Under the pieces are notes generated by a model that saw nothing but the letters and a program-made list of their open reading frames with translations, did not search any database and was not told the origin of the DNA. DNA of 21,022 nucleotides, taken from positions 1 to 21,022 of the forward strand of contig JANBPT010000849.1 of NCBI GenBank assembly GCA_027575765.1. The letters run 5' to 3'. Positions 1 to 9,117 of the stretch are shown in pieces. Numbering within the stretch: position 1 is the first letter of the stretch; each line of letters begins with the position of its first letter. Source of the stretch: Tieghemiomyces parasiticus (Eukaryota; Kickxellomycota; Dimargaritomycetes; Dimargaritales; Dimargaritaceae). The position numbers and the translations under genes were made by a program.

Positions 1-146
1 TCGTGGGGGCCGTACTCGAAAAACTCGCGGCGCTCCAGGGCCTCGTCGTTGGGTCCGTAGCCGATAAAGTCGTAGCCGCCCTGGGCATGGACGGCCATGC
101 TGAAGGTGGCCAGGGTGAGGGTGGCGAGGATGACCTTGAACTGCAT
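1..146 (-). CDS. Secreted protein of unknown function, N-terminal part only
   Basis: The reading frame starts at ATG 146-144 and runs off the left edge after 48 complete codons. The first 21 residues (MQFKVILATLTLATFSMAVHA) form a textbook secretory signal: one basic residue, a hydrophobic core and small residues before a likely cut at AHA-type context, followed by QGGYDF. The visible mature part is polar, with a charged stretch (ALERREFFEYG). Codons end almost always in C or G (ATC, CTC, GCC, ACC), as in the other sure genes here. The start is supported by a TATA-like element and an ATG-free leader just upstream. No family can be named from 27 mature residues. An extracellular or cell-wall protein is the best inference. 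The rest of the gene lies outside the window, so introns and length are unknown. Confidence 0.75.
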   Translation of the reverse strand, partial: MQFKVILATLTLATFSMAVHAQGGYDFIGYGPNDEALERREFFEYGPH

Positions 147-275
147 GTTGAAAAGAGGTGAGGGTAGGGCGGTAGAGGGTGAGGCGGGTAGATGTGTGCG
201 TGTGAGGCGGAGTTGTTGCGGACAGATGTTGAGCTGAGGTGGGCAAGAGTTGGGGCAGGTACCGGGGCTTTTATA
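147..275 (-). promoter_or_regulatory. TATA element and 5' leader of the left-edge secreted gene
   Basis: On the minus strand a TATAAAAG element lies at 275-268, about 122 nt before ATG 146. The DNA between them is pyrimidine-rich on the coding strand (runs such as CTCACCTC) and contains no ATG, so a transcript starting about 30 nt after the TATA element would use ATG 146 first. The same layout precedes the genes at 2922 and 20058. The transcription start itself is inferred. Confidence 0.5.
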
Positions 276-2700
276 GTGCAAGGTGGACGAGTCTGGTTGC
301 GGCGTCGATGCCGCCTTTACCAACGTATTGGGTCATTGGCTCGTTCACTTATGCCCTGCTCAGGGCAGTCCGAGACTTGTGGACAGACGGTACGGCAATG
401 ATTAATTGGCAGGTACGCCCTACAACGGCCCTTGAGCGGCCAACGAGGCAGAGCCCGATAAGCAGCACCGTCGTCTAGGCTCTGATATATTGCGTAGAGA
501 GTCCAGGGACTGTCCTTGACATTTGTCAGGCGCAGACGGATGTTCAGCTTTGCAGATGTATTGAGGCAGCGCACTTGGACGACTAACCTCATCTACAAGG
601 TAGCACAGCGTAGAACACTGTGGAGTGCAGGAGATGCTGCTTCGCCCTCAGCCCGACTATCCGATGTGTCGACCGTACCTCTTTATCCAGGGAAGAAAGG
701 TATCGTAAACAGATAGCACCTTTCCAGCTTTTGAAAGCCAATGTAGAAGTGCTATGGTGGTTAGGGTGTTTATCACCTACAAGCAGTTATTGGAAAAATT
801 TTCAAGATAAGTCAGGGTGGTGGGCGTAGACAAGGTTGCAGGATAGGACCCGATGGACAAGGAAAGCTACTTAAACGTGACTGCGACGTACCGATGGAGT
901 GGGACCGGATGAGTAGGCAGGGGACGTCACAAAGGACCTTTGATGGTCGTTTACCGACGTGTCGGAGAATTCAGATTGGGAAGGGCTGACTAACCTGAAA
1001 TGGAATTCCTAGCGGTGGAACTGTGGTGACCTCTAGCAAGGCATTACCAGGATGTAAGGGCAGCCGGTCGACAATATGCGCATGGGGTATGACGTTTGGT
1101 AAGCCAATATATTTCAGCATAATTATCCTGGCATCCACGTTACATTTCCGGCGCCCTTTGCCTTGTCATAGTACCACTGTAAATGATCTTTTGGTTGGCT
1201 CTCTTATTGTACGTCGGACTAGTCCGTGTACGAACTAATAAAAACCAGTATTGTAGTACGTACCTCATCTGACGATGACAACTTAGGGTGTTTTTATATA
1301 CGCTAGGTTGGCGGCCTATATAATTGATATACGCTTTTAGCTAACGAGATTCGCCACGGCTGCGTTAGCTAGCCACTGGTCGCCGTAGACTCATCTGCTT
1401 TTCCTGGGTCTGGCAACCGCTGGCGATGACAGAATATCAACACGCTTGAAATGCTCAGCCTCGCGAGGGCACTACTCATGCTTTGCCGCCTACTCATGGT
1501 CAGCATGCAGGATTACCAAGGGATACCTTCAGGGACGTCTGGTTTTCCTCAAGTAGCGGTGCCCGCCACCTAAGGAGGAACAGGGTGTTAGCCAAGCGCA
1601 CGTATGCACCGCTGGACCAACTTTGCAAAATTATATGGTTGCCTGATACTACGGAGATGGGGTACATTGTAATCCACGGGGGAACCATCCTAGATGGCAG
1701 CACCTTACCCCTCATCGAGGGCACCATCCTCAGGCGGGGAGAAGCGTCGGAAACTATCCGATGTGTCCGTGCCGCTTGGTCGTGGATCTAGGTGTGGAAG
1801 GTACACTTTTTCGCCCTCGGTCCCTCCGACACATTCACTGTTTCGCGGCAGATATCTGATAAAATTGCCTTCCTACTCCCCATCCCCATTTGGTGGTAAA
1901 GGAGGAGATGTCAGTTATGTCAAGCTTATACGTTTCGACTATACGGGACAGCAGTATTTTCCGGCTATATCCGCAGCAGGCAGTCGAAGTAAAGGAGACG
2001 GAGCCGCTATGTTTATTAATAGGTTGATGTGCGACCACGGCGGGAACGATTTAGGCTGCTGCAGCGAACAGCCGGCCGGCTGCACATCGTTGCCGTCGGA
2101 TTCGTGGACAAGGAATAACCGCCATGCCAACCGGTGGCTGCCCCATTCCTTCCGGTCGATATGGTGACGTCGGGGGAGGGTATTCCGAGAAGGCCGGTGA
2201 GCGCGGGTCCTCCTTCACCTCTTTTACTCCTCCCCTTGTTCTCTCTTTATTCCCCTTCCCCGTTTAGTGCGATGGTTTGCACCTGCAGATTCCGTTCCAA
2301 GCTATGGCATAATTCGCGAGGGCCTTTGTGTCGGCGGGTTGACGGTCTAGCCATGCTGACTTGCGGACCGGACGGCAATGACGGGCCTCTTATCATTCGT
2401 CCCGGCATGTTATCGACGGATAGGAGAGACCGTCGCGCCGTCCGGTCTGGCGTCGTACATGAATTCATCCCTTACCCGTCTCTCCCCTTTTCCCTCACCT
2501 CCCTCTTCGGCTTGCCGGCCTTTAAGCTTTGGCCACACCAGTCCTGCTACCTCTTCGCCCCCCCCGCTCTATTTGGTGGCTTGGCCTACACGGCCACAGA
2601 GGACGTATGTAAGTGGACGGCAGGACAGAACGCACAGACTCCTCCCCCCTGTGTACTTGAGTTCCGCCGGGACGATGAGAGTGGGACCGAGCAACGACTT
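276..2700. other. Intergenic stretch with no convincing gene
   Basis: Many short open frames occur on both strands, but none has consistent C/G-ending codons, a recognisable motif or a good start. The longest (2134-2859, plus) begins with GTG and overlaps the TATA element and leader of the next gene. It appears to be open because this DNA is pyrimidine-rich and therefore poor in stop codons. The portion 2200-2560 has several C/T tracts. No tRNA, repeat array or mobile element was seen. Confidence 0.5.
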
Positions 2701-2704
2701 CACA

Positions 2705-2921
2705 TATATAAATACTACGGCACCGACTCTTCTATCGAACCTTCACCTCACAGTGCTCTCAATCCAGTTGCCTACCCTGTCCTCGCATCTTATTTTGTAC
2801 ACCTTGGCCTGCCGAACGTTATTTCTTACAAGGTCTCACTCCATCTCCAGCAACTGTAAATCTCCAAACTACGCCGCCAACCCTTAACCTACTCCTCTCT
2901 GTTACCGCACATCCCGTCACC
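2705..2921 (+). promoter_or_regulatory. TATA element and ATG-free leader of the Cys-rich secreted gene
   Basis: TATATAAATA lies at 2705-2714. The following roughly 200 nt are pyrimidine-rich and contain no ATG until 2922, where the context CCCGTCACCATGAAG is close to the eukaryotic optimum. A transcript starting near 2740 would have a leader of about 180 nt. The start of transcription is inferred from the TATA position. Confidence 0.55.
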
Positions 2922-3332
2922 ATGAAGTGCACCTCGACCCTTCTCATTATCGCTGCCACCGCTACGTTCCTGGCCCCTGGCAGCACTGCTAAGAAGTGCC
3001 ATAAGAAGGTCGAGGCGTCTGCCGGCCTGCAAAGCGGCCAGTTCAACGGTAACGGTGACTGTACTAACGACTCGCAGTGCCCGTCCGGCTTTGGGTGCAC
3101 TCGCTTCAACTTTTGTCATTTGCAGGAGGATATTCAGGCTAATCCGACCTGGCGGCGTGACTACCAGGGGGGTGCCGAAGGCGCCGGCAACCCTGGTGCT
3201 GGTACCGGTGTTGATGGCGTGCCGACCATCCCCTTCGGCACCGATTATAACACCGGAAGCGGCGGATACCAGACCGGTGGTGCACAGGACCCCAATGGCC
3301 CCCACGCCGGCACCGAACCCCAGCCCATTTAG
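2922..3332 (+). CDS. Small secreted cysteine-rich protein, Gly/Pro-rich tail
   Basis: This single-exon frame encodes 136 residues. Residues 1-23 (MKCTSTLLIIAATATFLAPGSTA) are a signal peptide, with cleavage likely before KKCHKK. The mature protein has a short basic segment, then a compact module with cysteines at 47, 53, 59 and 65, each separated by exactly five residues (core DSQCPSGFGCTRFNFC). The last 70 residues are Gly/Pro/Thr/Asn-rich and look disordered. A further Cys at 26 makes five in the mature chain, an odd number, so one may be free or bonded to a partner. The CPSGFGC-type core resembles small disulfide modules of secreted proteins in general, but I cannot assign a named family. 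ATG 2922 is the first ATG after a TATA element and has a strong context. Location outside the cell or in the wall is inferred; a role as an effector or adhesin is speculation. Confidence 0.8.
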   Translation: MKCTSTLLIIAATATFLAPGSTAKKCHKKVEASAGLQSGQFNGNGDCTNDSQCPSGFGCTRFNFCHLQEDIQANPTWRRDYQGGAEGAGNPGAGTGVDGVPTIPFGTDYNTGSGGYQTGGAQDPNGPHAGTEPQPI

Positions 3333-3494
3333 GTTTTCTATTGACTGGATGCAGACCCATCTCCTCTAAACTTACCAGGGAAGGTAATTTTGTGCCACAT
3401 TCTCCCAATTCTTTGTAGATATCCAACCACTTCGGTCGGGAGCCCTCACTGTAAATATCGTTTGATTATTTAGTCCCAGCCGTCTAAAAGTAAA

Positions 3495-3578
3495 AATAAA
3501 GTATAAACTAGGCCGTCGGACCTCCGCCTGTGGATCATCTGATGGGGATAGTACGCTGGCTGTACCTGTGCGAATAAA
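3495..3578 (+). terminator. Candidate polyadenylation signals after the Cys-rich secreted gene
   Basis: Two AATAAA hexamers lie downstream of the stop at 3332: 3495-3500 and 3573-3578, 163 and 241 nt away. They are on the same strand as the gene and before the convergent gene that ends at 3673. This is consensus matching only; cleavage sites are not visible in the sequence. Confidence 0.4.
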
Positions 3579-3672
3579 CAGACCAACGCTCAGCACCAAT
3601 ATTGAGGCCGCCGATTATATCCGACAGAGGTGCGCCTAGCGTGCCCCCCCCACGAATAATGCCTGGTTGATG

Positions 3673-4417
3673 CTAGGGGTTGGTCTCCGATTCCATTTCA
3701 ACCGGGTCTGTACCCTGGCCCAAGGATTCGAATAGTTCGCTGTAGGCGCTCTTCATGACCCCGATGAAAGTTAGAAGCTGGATGTGGAGATTTTCTGCGA
3801 GTGAGAACGAGGAGAAGCCGGGCGAGGGAAAGTTATAGTAGGCCAGTTTTATTACATCTGGGGTTGAAGTGTATGGGCGAGGGCCAGAATATGGCGAAAT
3901 CCGGAACCATCACGCACGGATACCCCTCCTCGGAACTTGTTTGACAATCGGGGCCTTGCTTACCTTGGTGTGCCTCCTGGTTCGCGATATCCTGGAGGGT
4001 AACCTTGACCGTTTGGTTGGCGAATCGGTTGAGACTGTCGACATGATTCGACAACTCCTGGGCGAGCTCACTGACCGCGTTGGCCAACTCCTCGATAATG
4101 GCTTGAGCAGAGGAATTGGCGGCGGCAAGTACGAAGCATTGTGAGGTGGGAGGGAATTAGTGGGTTTCTAGCGCTAGAGAGCCATAAATCACCATTATCA
4201 AGACCAATTAGATGGCCCCCTCTGGCTCATGCAATATAGTTATAGCCGACCGTTAGACATATGCAGCGGCTCCAAAGAAGTGCGAGGTAAACTTACCGTG
4301 GCACTCGCCTTCAGAGTGTTTAATCCGCTCGTCCACACGGGCTCGCCATTGGTCTCGTGCAAAAGGGACATAGTCCGCAATAGACCCGGCGGTTGAAGGG
4401 GATGAGGAGCGAGTCAT
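3673..4417 (-). CDS. 126-residue coiled-coil protein, three exons, function unknown
   Basis: Proposed exons on the minus strand are 4417-4297, 4101-3964 and 3794-3673. They are joined across introns of 195 and 169 nt with donors GTAAGT and GTAAGC and acceptors CTCAAG and CTCGCAG. Both introns are phase 1, and the 381-nt coding sequence rejoins without a frame break, ending in TAG. An ACTAAT branch-like motif sits in the first intron about 50 nt before its acceptor. The protein starts MTRSSSPSTAGS. From about residue 27 to 85 it is polar and helical, with heptad-like hydrophobic spacing (IIEELANAVSELAQELSNHV), then has a second helix (about 88-111) and an acidic tail. There is no signal peptide or membrane segment. 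The size and all-helical makeup recall small subunits of cytoskeletal, kinetochore or vesicle-tethering complexes, but no family signature was recognised. It lies tail-to-tail with the secreted gene on its left and 363 nt downstream of the USP gene on the same strand. Confidence 0.72.
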
Positions 4418-4780
4418 ATGGTTCGGCTATTGGATAGACAAGCCGAGCTACTAGTGTAGAGCCTGGCTTTTTTAGTGGAAATTGTGGGGGAAAATATAGC
4501 TAGAAGATTTTGTTATGGAGATGGGGTTCAAAAGAAGGAGAGCCCTAACGCATCAATGTCAGAAGGTGTAGAGAAAGGGTTGATGGATTCACCGTGTATA
4601 GAGGTGGATACTGGTGAGGAGGAGGAGGAAAAAGAGTAGCACGACTGTCTAGCGGTAGTTATGCGTTAATCTTCATATAGACAAGGCGAAGAATAAACGC
4701 ATTCGATGAGGGGAACGCGATCCAGCGCTGCATAGAGCCCCAAGACCGAAAGACGCGGCTTAGCGTATATAGACCAGCGC

Positions 4781-5951
4781 CTATTTATGCTTAGCATCGA
4801 CCCCTTTCACGATGATGACCGGGCAGTGCACCGCATGCACGCAAAAGTCGCTGAAGCTGCCCAGCCAGAGACTACATGCGGTGAGCCGAGGGGCATGGGA
4901 GGCAGGTTAGCAAGGTGGTTAATGAGGAGGGTGGGCGGTTCGTTAGGTTGATCCCATCCTGCAGGGTGATAGCAAGGGCTCTCAATATCATTACCAATGA
5001 TCTATCGGCCGATCTCGCCCGGCCCGGTCCTATAATGGACGCGTATCGCCGGCTCAGCCCCTCCAGCTTCAGCTTACCGTTTCCAAACACCTAGGTCCCG
5101 GCTGCCAACGATCAAGGTGTCAGCTTTGACATCCTCGATGTACTTTACCACAGTGTCGCGCACGTCACTATGGCCCTTCAGGACAGCGCTTTCGTGCGAG
5201 ATCTATCCCAGGTGGCACCCGGTATGGTTATGCATTGATTATGGAAGGAGCGATGAATAGCGAGTTAGATAAGGAGCGATTGTACAAACCTCTCGAGGCT
5301 GATCAGGGTGTTCCGGCCGGCAGGGTCTGGGGTTGGCCGCGGGGCCTGTGGACTTACGTTAGCATCGGATAGCAGCTTGGCGTATTCGGAAATGGCCTGG
5401 GCCACACTAGCTTCGTTCTGAGAACAGGGACGAGGGGCAGCGGATGTTTTGCGGTCAGTGATGGTTAAACTTAAGATGTTTCTCTCCAATCGCTTCATTA
5501 GGTAGACCTGCGGTCAGGTTTACTGTGAGCCGTGTAGTAAAGGCAGCCTACTTTGTCCTCGATGTCGATGAGGTAGCCGGCCAAATCCCCAGCATTGATA
5601 CCTGTGAAATTGGAGAGAATGAGATAAGAGAGGCGTAATCACGCCCCACGTGCAACGGCGGTGAACAGCGGCAGGTTAATCCGGAATCGAGCCATGATTG
5701 CACCTTATAGGTCGCCACGGCGTTCCCCCGAGATAGGGAGGCCCCAATGATATAAGCAAGGGGCGTCATATGGTCAAGTGCCGCTCAAACCCACCTAGAG
5801 AAATGGCGTCGAGGTCAGACTCGAGGCACATGCCGGAGACCAGGTGGACCGTATCGCCGTTCGGGCGGAGGAAATTATCGATGGCCCACTGAATGGTGTA
5901 CCGGGTCTCGGGGGCCTCGGGGCTGATGGCAATCACGATTTGGCGCGACAT
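4781..5951 (-). CDS. Universal stress protein (USP) family protein, five exons
   Basis: Proposed exons are 5951-5795, 5601-5552, 5417-5358, 5202-5078 and 4871-4781. Their 483 nt rejoin in frame to give 160 residues, the usual size of a single USP domain. Introns are 193, 134, 155 and 206 nt, all GT...AG. The start MSRQIVIAISPEAPET matches the first beta strand and loop of the USP fold. Residues 103-121 form the helix and strand ending in DTLIVGSRD. Residues 122-153 carry the signature GSRDLGVWKRLWLGS followed by an HCPVIIVK strand, which fixes the family. USPs are cytoplasmic alpha/beta proteins, often dimers, many binding ATP, linked to stress and starvation responses. Two nucleotide-contact positions differ: the Asp after the first strand is Ser10, and the second Gly of the G-2x-G-9x-G-S motif is Asp125. 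ATG 5951 is the first ATG in its open frame, which continues upstream without ATG. Splice sites in the short exons 2 and 3 are the least certain part. Confidence 0.9.
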
Positions 5952-6184
5952 GGTAGGGGAAGAACTAATTAAGAGGGTATAGTCACTGGGCGAGGTGTGG
6001 GTATGGTAAGGGAGAGAGAGCGAGTTGAAGGCCCTGAGTCTCGGTATGGGCAATGAAGCGCGGAGAATAGGGTGGTGATTTAGACAGGCGGTTGAGTTGA
6101 GAAGGTAAGATTGCAGGGTTTCAAATGGCCCGAGCCTAGTGCAAGCGAGAGGGTATAGGTGAACACGGCGGCCCGTCACAACCC

Positions 6185-6690
6185 CCTCCGACCAATCCTA
6201 CCGATTCCCACGTATTAGTCCCCTGCACCACTTGCAGTCACCACGCCTCCCAGTATCCCCCCCTCCTCCATGTGACACAGGCTATCAGAGTCTACGACCC
6301 AGCCAACCCCGCCTTCGTGTCGATGGTGGTTCCCGCCTTGAACCACTGCCAGGTAAGCGGACTTACTATATTCCCACCATGGGAGAGGATTGACGAGGCT
6401 CACTGGGATATGATTCCAAACTGCCGTTGGCCTCGGATGACGAAACTGAGTGTGGCTCAAGGATAGTAGGCTGCTTGGTCTACTGTGAATTGGGACTTGG
6501 CCGCAGCCAACTGGACCAGCAGGGTTCGCACATTGCCCAGCATCTACCAGTGTCAAGAAGTCTAGAGCTACCCGCATTACTACGTAGTTGGCTTTATTAC
6601 CGGCATGGGTCTTTGACCAGTATATGGGCATAGTAGAGTCAAGCCTTCTTAGGTCGCGCATAGCAGCCGGCTGCTGTGCCATATGTCCAG
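6185..6690 (+). pseudogene. Probable broken F-box/LRR-like gene relic
   Basis: An open frame without a good ATG runs to a TAG at 6464-6466 and uses mostly C/G-ending codons. It reads like a real protein segment: IRVYDPANPAFVSMVVPAL, then HWDMIPNCRWPRMTKLSV, the Leu/Ile spacing seen in leucine-rich repeats of fungal F-box proteins. After the stop, similar protein-like stretches continue in other frames: GSHIAQHLPVSRSLELPAL in the second frame (up to 6633) and FDQYMGIVESSLLRS in the third. This pattern fits a decayed gene with frameshifts rather than an expressed one. An alternative is one exon of a working gene, since a GTAAGC donor follows NHCQ near 6352. The F-box/LRR assignment is an impression from residue pattern, not a proven match. 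Confidence 0.35.
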
Positions 6691-8400
6691 CGGTACCAGG
6701 CTATGCACCTCGATTGGTGAGCAGAAAGATTGTCAGATTAGATAAAGTGGTGTGAGATGCATTACAGTACCCGATTTGTGCATATACCTTGGGAAAGGCC
6801 CTGTGGTCCTTTTCAAGAGGCTTGGGAGGATGAACAGGGGTCTGGTGAGTGGCGTCGGAAGAAGGGGGCGGAGGAGCCTGAACCTTGTAATGTATTTGCC
6901 CTCTTAACCGGAGACCCACTCACCTGCCACTAGCCTCATTGGCGTAGGACCCAGTTCTGTCGGGGACTATGCATCCCACTTCGCATCAAGGGCGCTATTG
7001 TACCAGTACTCCCCCCTGCAGCACAAAGCGACACATTTCGTCCCACAGTGGCCGATGTGCAACGGAATATGCGGCCGAAAGCAGGGGATTGAGATAATAA
7101 ATACCAAAAAACAGACAACCAGCTGAGCAAGGTTGCGAGCGAGTTAGCTGCGAGCAAAACAGGTGTTAAAGTATGGTATTTATTACACACATACAAAATA
7201 AAGAATTGGCAGGCTGTATACCTCTTAAATACGTAGGTCTCGGTGTCGGGTGCTCGTTTTGTGTACCTGGGGGGACTTGGCCTTGGATCCTTCAAGTGAT
7301 GACCCGTAGACCTGGCATACTAGGCCCGGTCTCGGTGGCAGCATGTTTACACCTTGAAGATTGCTGTGTCGAGCAGCTTCCTAGGTCTGTTATAAATTTA
7401 CTAGCCACATGTGGGACGGGTTCCCAGTGTTGGAATTTTCCATTGGCCGCATGCTGTACCCTTCTGGGGTACGAAGCGGACCTGCCGTTGCAGCAAGAAC
7501 CTGAGAAATCGCAACCTTACCAAGGGATGAAGGCTATCCGATCGCACCATATTAGGTAGGGCTTTCGGAGGATACCTTATTGGTCGTTCCAGCCCGGTTC
7601 CCAAGTCTACGCATCCCATAGCTGGGGCCATGGACCGGCAGCCAGTAGCAATCGGACTGGGTGCGGCGTTGAGCAGATAGAGAAAACCCACTAACCGTGC
7701 CCCCCCCCGGTTCAGACCAGGCCCGATTGGCGCGGAGGCATGGGAGACGCGGACGGCAGTAGCGAGGGGAGACTTCGACCATTCCAAGAAAAGGCGCCAT
7801 CCCCAGCCACACAAATGGTTATTGGCCAGTTCTCGTATGCTTCATATCGGTTTGTACAAAGGTATAGTTGCGCCGGCTTACCCCTTTATGTATACGGGCC
7901 ACAGGTCAAGGTACAGTATGAGCGAAGTAATGCTGAAACGAATGCTTCGGCTATAAAGACTTCGTACAGCTGGTTAATTTTACTGGCATATGCATAGAGA
8001 GGGGTGGTGTTAAGAGGCCATATCTATTGATCGCTTCAGACACGGCGGCAATGTCTGGCCGCCTTCTAGTCATTTAGGCCGGGCTACTGCGTAATCCATC
8101 CAATGCGTATGTGAGGAGGCATGGCAGCGGTCCTATGGCCCAATCACCCAAACTCCAACCCGCCGACAGAGCACGACGACGGTATTGCTTGGGGGGGGAG
8201 GTCAGCTAGAAGAGTTCTTAGGAGCTAACGCGGCGGGGGAGGACAGCTATGACCGATGGTGCCACTTCTCCTCGCAACGTATATCCCGCTTATTTCCAGA
8301 GAGAACATAAGAGATGAGCTGGCGAATACGATCCCGGCCCCCGACTCCAGCCAAGTTTCACGCTGGCCTCTCAGGCCCCTTTCAGACCCTTACTTACATG
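6691..8400. other. Intergenic stretch with no supported gene
   Basis: Short open frames on both strands (for example 7401-7814 minus and 7740-7997 plus) show no family motif, no steady codon preference and no promoter layout. C and G homopolymer runs occur near 7700 and 8190. No RNA gene or mobile element was recognised. Confidence 0.5.
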
Positions 8401-9117
8401 CTTTCCACTCGCCGGCAGCTAGCCTAGACGGCCATACCCACCCGCCAGCACAACGCCGACTGGCCAGCGGCAGTTCATCGTCAGACGCTCACTGGCGGAA
8501 CAGCGGCGACTGGTGGGGGGCCGGCCCGTTGGCTCACTCGCGTCGCTACGTACCTCCTCTCGGCTCGAAGGCTGCTTCCCCCCACTGCTCGATTAGGCTG
8601 GCAACCTCCAGGGAGTACATCGTGGCCGCCAGGCTGGCGAAACCTCCCTCCGATTAGCGACACGTACTTAAAAGCTAGCCGTGGCCCTCCTCCGCCCCCC
8701 TTTTTTCTGGACCCCCAACCAACTCCACCTGCCTCGCTTGCCTTCCGCACCGACCCCCTGTGTCACTTTCTTCCTCTACTCCGTTCGCCTGTGAAACTCC
8801 CAGTCCCCGGTTAGTGTGTCTCTCACTCCCACAACCCCTTCTAGCCTAGACGCTGGGATCACCATCGTTCTGGTTCCCTCGATTCAACTTGCCTAGGGAC
8901 GTTTCACCTGTACGGGAACCCAACTCCTACACGCCAAAGCTCCGCCACGTCGCTTACCAAGCGACCCCAGCCACACGTCACCCTGCCAACCGCACGCTAA
9001 CCTTTTTGGTACCATAGGGGTCGGGGCCTGTCTTCATACGGCTTCCGCCCGCGTCCGCTCTACACTATTCTTCCGCTCATTCCCTGAACCTTGGAGTCTC
9101 TTGACCTCCCCGTCCTC
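8401..9117 (+). promoter_or_regulatory. ATG-free upstream region and long leader of the elongase gene
   Basis: There is no ATG on the plus strand from 8401 to 9117 (717 nt), where about eleven would be expected by chance. From about 8680 onward the strand is strongly C/T-rich. A weak TATA-like element, CTTAAAAGC, lies at 8667-8675. A transcript starting near 8700 would carry a leader of about 415 nt and reach 9118 as its first ATG. A leader intron is possible but cannot be placed. The ATG depletion is seen directly; the promoter role is inferred. Confidence 0.5.

Noticed and set aside
1600..1740. Segment reading IVIHGGTILDGS, like an amidohydrolase N terminus
   Set aside because: The similarity covers about a dozen residues only, in a frame with no further family motif; it is most likely chance.
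2134..2859. 241-codon open frame on the plus strand
   Set aside because: It begins with GTG (first ATG at codon 10), shows no codon preference or motif, has a second overlapping open frame, and covers the TATA element and leader of the 2922 gene. Pyrimidine-rich DNA is poor in stop codons, which explains its length.
5952..6179. 76-codon in-frame extension upstream of the USP start
   Set aside because: It contains no ATG, starts with GTG and is Ser/Leu/Pro-rich, as expected for a translated C/T-rich leader. The USP fold starts directly after ATG 5951.
9091..9117. Start of the elongase at 9091
   Set aside because: The codon is TTG; a nuclear gene would start at the first ATG, 9118, and an in-frame TGA lies at 9085-9087.
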